DNA from: an uncultured Marivita sp.
GTDB lineage: Bacteria; Pseudomonadota; Alphaproteobacteria; Rhodobacterales; Rhodobacteraceae
Direction: 5' to 3'
NCBI RefSeq assembly: GCF_947488135.1
Contig: NZ_CANKYW010000003.1
Location: 248,001 to 312,000 of the forward strand
Length of the DNA stretch: 64,000 nucleotides
Shown piece after piece: positions 62,556 to 64,000 of the stretch. Position 1 is the stretch's first letter. Each line of letters starts with the position of its first letter. A model generated the notes under the pieces. It saw only the letters and a list, made by a program, of their open reading frames with translations, ran no database searches and was not told the origin of the DNA. The position numbers and the translations under genes are program-made.

Positions 62556-63500
62556 TTAAGGTAAAGTGACACGCAACAGTTGCCGAATGTGCTGAGTTGC
62601 TTTTTCCAATCTGTGCGACTTACCGGGGAGCCGGGACCGTGATGAATGATGCATCGCTACGGCGGCAGAGAAGGAACGCGCTAATTGGGGGCAAGTCTGA
62701 GCTGATCGAGTGTTGCTAGAGTATGCGTCATAAACTGCTGCGAAATTAGCTTCTCCGTGAAAATAATAAACCGAACCTAGGTCCCAATGGCGGTCAAGAA
62801 TGGAGGCATCTCCAAAGTCAATCAGCGCCGCCAGCCTGTTATCAGAACAAATCAACTGTCTTTCATGAATGTCAGAATGGCAAACAACGGTTTCACCCTC
62901 ACGAACCCGCTCTGAAACATCGCGGAGAAGAGCGAGTGTGGCCACCGCAAGGTCGGGCAAAGCTTTCAACAGTGGATGATCGAAACCATCGCGCCACAAT
63001 TCTGGCAGCGGATTTTCAAACCGCTGCGCAACCCCTTCAAACGGATTGCTTTTCTGACCTACAATACAATCCTCATGCACTTGAAGCGGGCGACCGAACT
63101 CGACTGAACGAAGCTCATGTAGTGCGGCAAGCGTCTCTCCTAATCTTCTCCCTATTTGCTGTGACAGTGCCCCTCGTCGTGGATGGCTACCTGTGATGAA
63201 AGGCTCAAGACACCAACGTTTTCCTTCAAATGACTGACCGGTCGTTTCGGAGTTCAGTATGGGGGCCACAATCGCGCACCCTCGTGCGGACAACGAACTG
63301 CGAATAAAAGCGTCAACCACACCGTCCAGCACTCGGTCGCCGCCATTGAAAACCCGAAGCGCAAACAATCGGTTTGTCGACTGCACACGCCAAACGTCGC
63401 AAGTCGCGCCTTTCGCGAAAATGCTCGCTTGCAATGGTTTCTCGCCAATCTGGGACAAAAGAGACGTAAGAAAGTTTATGTCGATCTCTGCGGAACCCAT
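62556..63500 (-). CDS. Phosphotransferase family protein, AT-richer, probably acquired
   Basis: This encodes 314 aa of the aminoglycoside-phosphotransferase/kinase fold. The catalytic loop reads VVCHSDIHERQLICSDN (HSDIH in place of HGDLH-x-x-N) and the metal aspartate is in LIDFGDASILDRHWDLGSV. GC content is plainly lower than its neighbours, codon use differs (frequent TTA/AAA/CAA), and its flanks (62517-62555 and 63501-63684) share this, so transfer is likely. The substrate could be an aminoglycoside, a sugar or a protein; I cannot tell. Confidence 0.7.
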   Translation of the reverse strand: MGSAEIDINFLTSLLSQIGEKPLQASIFAKGATCDVWRVQSTNRLFALRVFNGGDRVLDGVVDAFIRSSLSARGCAIVAPILNSETTGQSFEGKRWCLEPFITGSHPRRGALSQQIGRRLGETLAALHELRSVEFGRPLQVHEDCIVGQKSNPFEGVAQRFENPLPELWRDGFDHPLLKALPDLAVATLALLRDVSERVREGETVVCHSDIHERQLICSDNRLAALIDFGDASILDRHWDLGSVYYFHGEANFAAVYDAYSSNTRSAQTCPQLARSFSAAVAMHHSSRSRLPGKSHRLEKATQHIRQLLRVTLP

Positions 63501-63620
63501 GGCTCCTCCAGAATGTTTGACTTAGTCGGCAATTGATATCGGACATGCCACCACTGCAAAGTAGTGTCTGGGCTCCAAACTGCCATTCGGCGCCCCAGCA
63601 TTAGTGCAACCTTACCACGT

Positions 63621-63654
63621 AAAAAAAGCCGCGTCAGGATCACCCAACGCAGCT
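63621..63654 (-). terminator. Terminator after rpmG
   Basis: Reading the reverse strand, AGCTGCGT (63654-63647) pairs with ACGCGGCT (63634-63627) with one G-T pair, over a 12-base loop, and runs into seven T residues. Confidence 0.78.
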
Positions 63655-63684
63655 AATCTTCACTGTCCGTGTGAATCGGAAGGC

Positions 63685-63852
63685 TTACTTGATCTTGCCT
63701 TCTTTGTACTCGACGTGCTTGCGCGCGACGGGGTCGTACTTCCGAACAGACATCTTTTCCGTCATCGTCCGCGCGTTTTTCTTGGTCACATAGAAATGAC
63801 CCGTTCCCGCAGACGAGTTCAGGCGGATTTTGATTGTGGTCGGCTTCGCCAT
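63685..63852 (-). CDS. rpmG: Ribosomal protein L33
   Basis: This encodes 55 aa: [20 protein letters not shown] and then [35 protein letters not shown] in order, the standard alphaproteobacterial L33 lacking the zinc-binding cysteines. It is part of the large ribosomal subunit near the E site. ATG 63852 with the site GGAGACGACCC upstream. The last 148 bases of the window to its right hold its promoter region and no further gene. Confidence 0.97.
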   Translation of the reverse strand: MAKPTTIKIRLNSSAGTGHFYVTKKNARTMTEKMSVRKYDPVARKHVEYKEGKIK

Positions 63853-64000
63853 GGGTCGTCTCCTGCACCGGGCAAGGGATGCCCGTGAATTCCAGTATGA
63901 AAGCCGCCTTCTACCCGTGCGCGCGGGTGAGTCAACCCTTCAAGGTCGGCTTCTTTGTCGAAAGGGCCACAAAAAACGCGCGGAGGGCCTGTAAGCCGGA

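Noticed and set aside
1-64000. CRISPR array or long tandem repeats
   Set aside because: No regularly spaced direct repeats of 20-40 bases were seen.

Overview
The window is high-GC chromosomal DNA with very tight gene packing and many start/stop overlaps of the ATGA or GTGA type. Gene content points to a marine Alphaproteobacterium of the Rhodobacteraceae (Roseobacter-like): a complete hut cluster using the formiminoglutamate deiminase route, many periplasmic-binding-protein ABC importers, a DUF6280-type protein, a PopZ-like protein and an alphaproteobacterial 55-residue L33. No phage, integron, CRISPR array or intact insertion sequence is visible. Species cannot be fixed from the sequence alone.

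Layout. 0-1.3 kb: small stress-type proteins (host-attachment family, membrane-anchored peptide, CsbD). 1.4-3.7 kb: a tungstate-type importer in the order tupB-tupC-tupA. 3.8-13.6 kb: an oxygenase-centred catabolic region with a desaturase-like oxygenase plus MocE-like Rieske ferredoxin, a VanA-like Rieske oxygenase, a GcvA-like LysR regulator with two matching boxes, an M29-like protein, an amino-acid-type ABC importer, a DoeB/AstE-like deacylase and an AhpD-fold protein. 13.7-21.0 kb: histidine degradation, hutIHGU divergent from hutFC, with a clear operator between them. 21.0-36.9 kb: a region rich in organophosphate-type functions: IMPase-family and histidine phosphatases, an Fe/aminoethylphosphonate-type importer, a Nudix hydrolase, a DeoR regulator, phnDCEE with a HAD phosphatase but no C-P lyase, and ugpBAEC. 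37.0-42.4 kb: tRNA-Cys, pcm, a TolC-family channel, a PopZ-like protein, DUF6280, efp and a GNAT. 42.4-48 kb: ygfZ, a bufferin-type RiPP operon (precursor, DUF692 MNIO, DUF2063 partner, DoxX) and thrS. 48.2-50.7 kb: a small conserved-looking protein, an MFS transporter and an alpha/beta hydrolase. 50.8-58.1 kb: a candidate undescribed catabolic operon built on a HisD/HpsN-like dehydrogenase, two tandem-SnoaL proteins, VOC, M15-like, SDR, LacI and bicupin genes. 58.1-64 kb: GNAT, a SpoIIAA-like protein with a probable non-ATG start, 5-formyl-THF cyclo-ligase, mgtE, guanine deaminase, an AT-richer phosphotransferase gene that looks imported, and rpmG.

The most interesting parts are the bufferin RiPP operon with its regulatory repeats, the uncharacterised HisD-like/SnoaL/cupin operon, and the LysR-boxed oxygenase cluster. 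GC-rich hairpins also recur immediately after three of the periplasmic-binding-protein genes, where they could protect or limit the mRNA. Names rest on motifs and recalled family resemblance; no database search was run.
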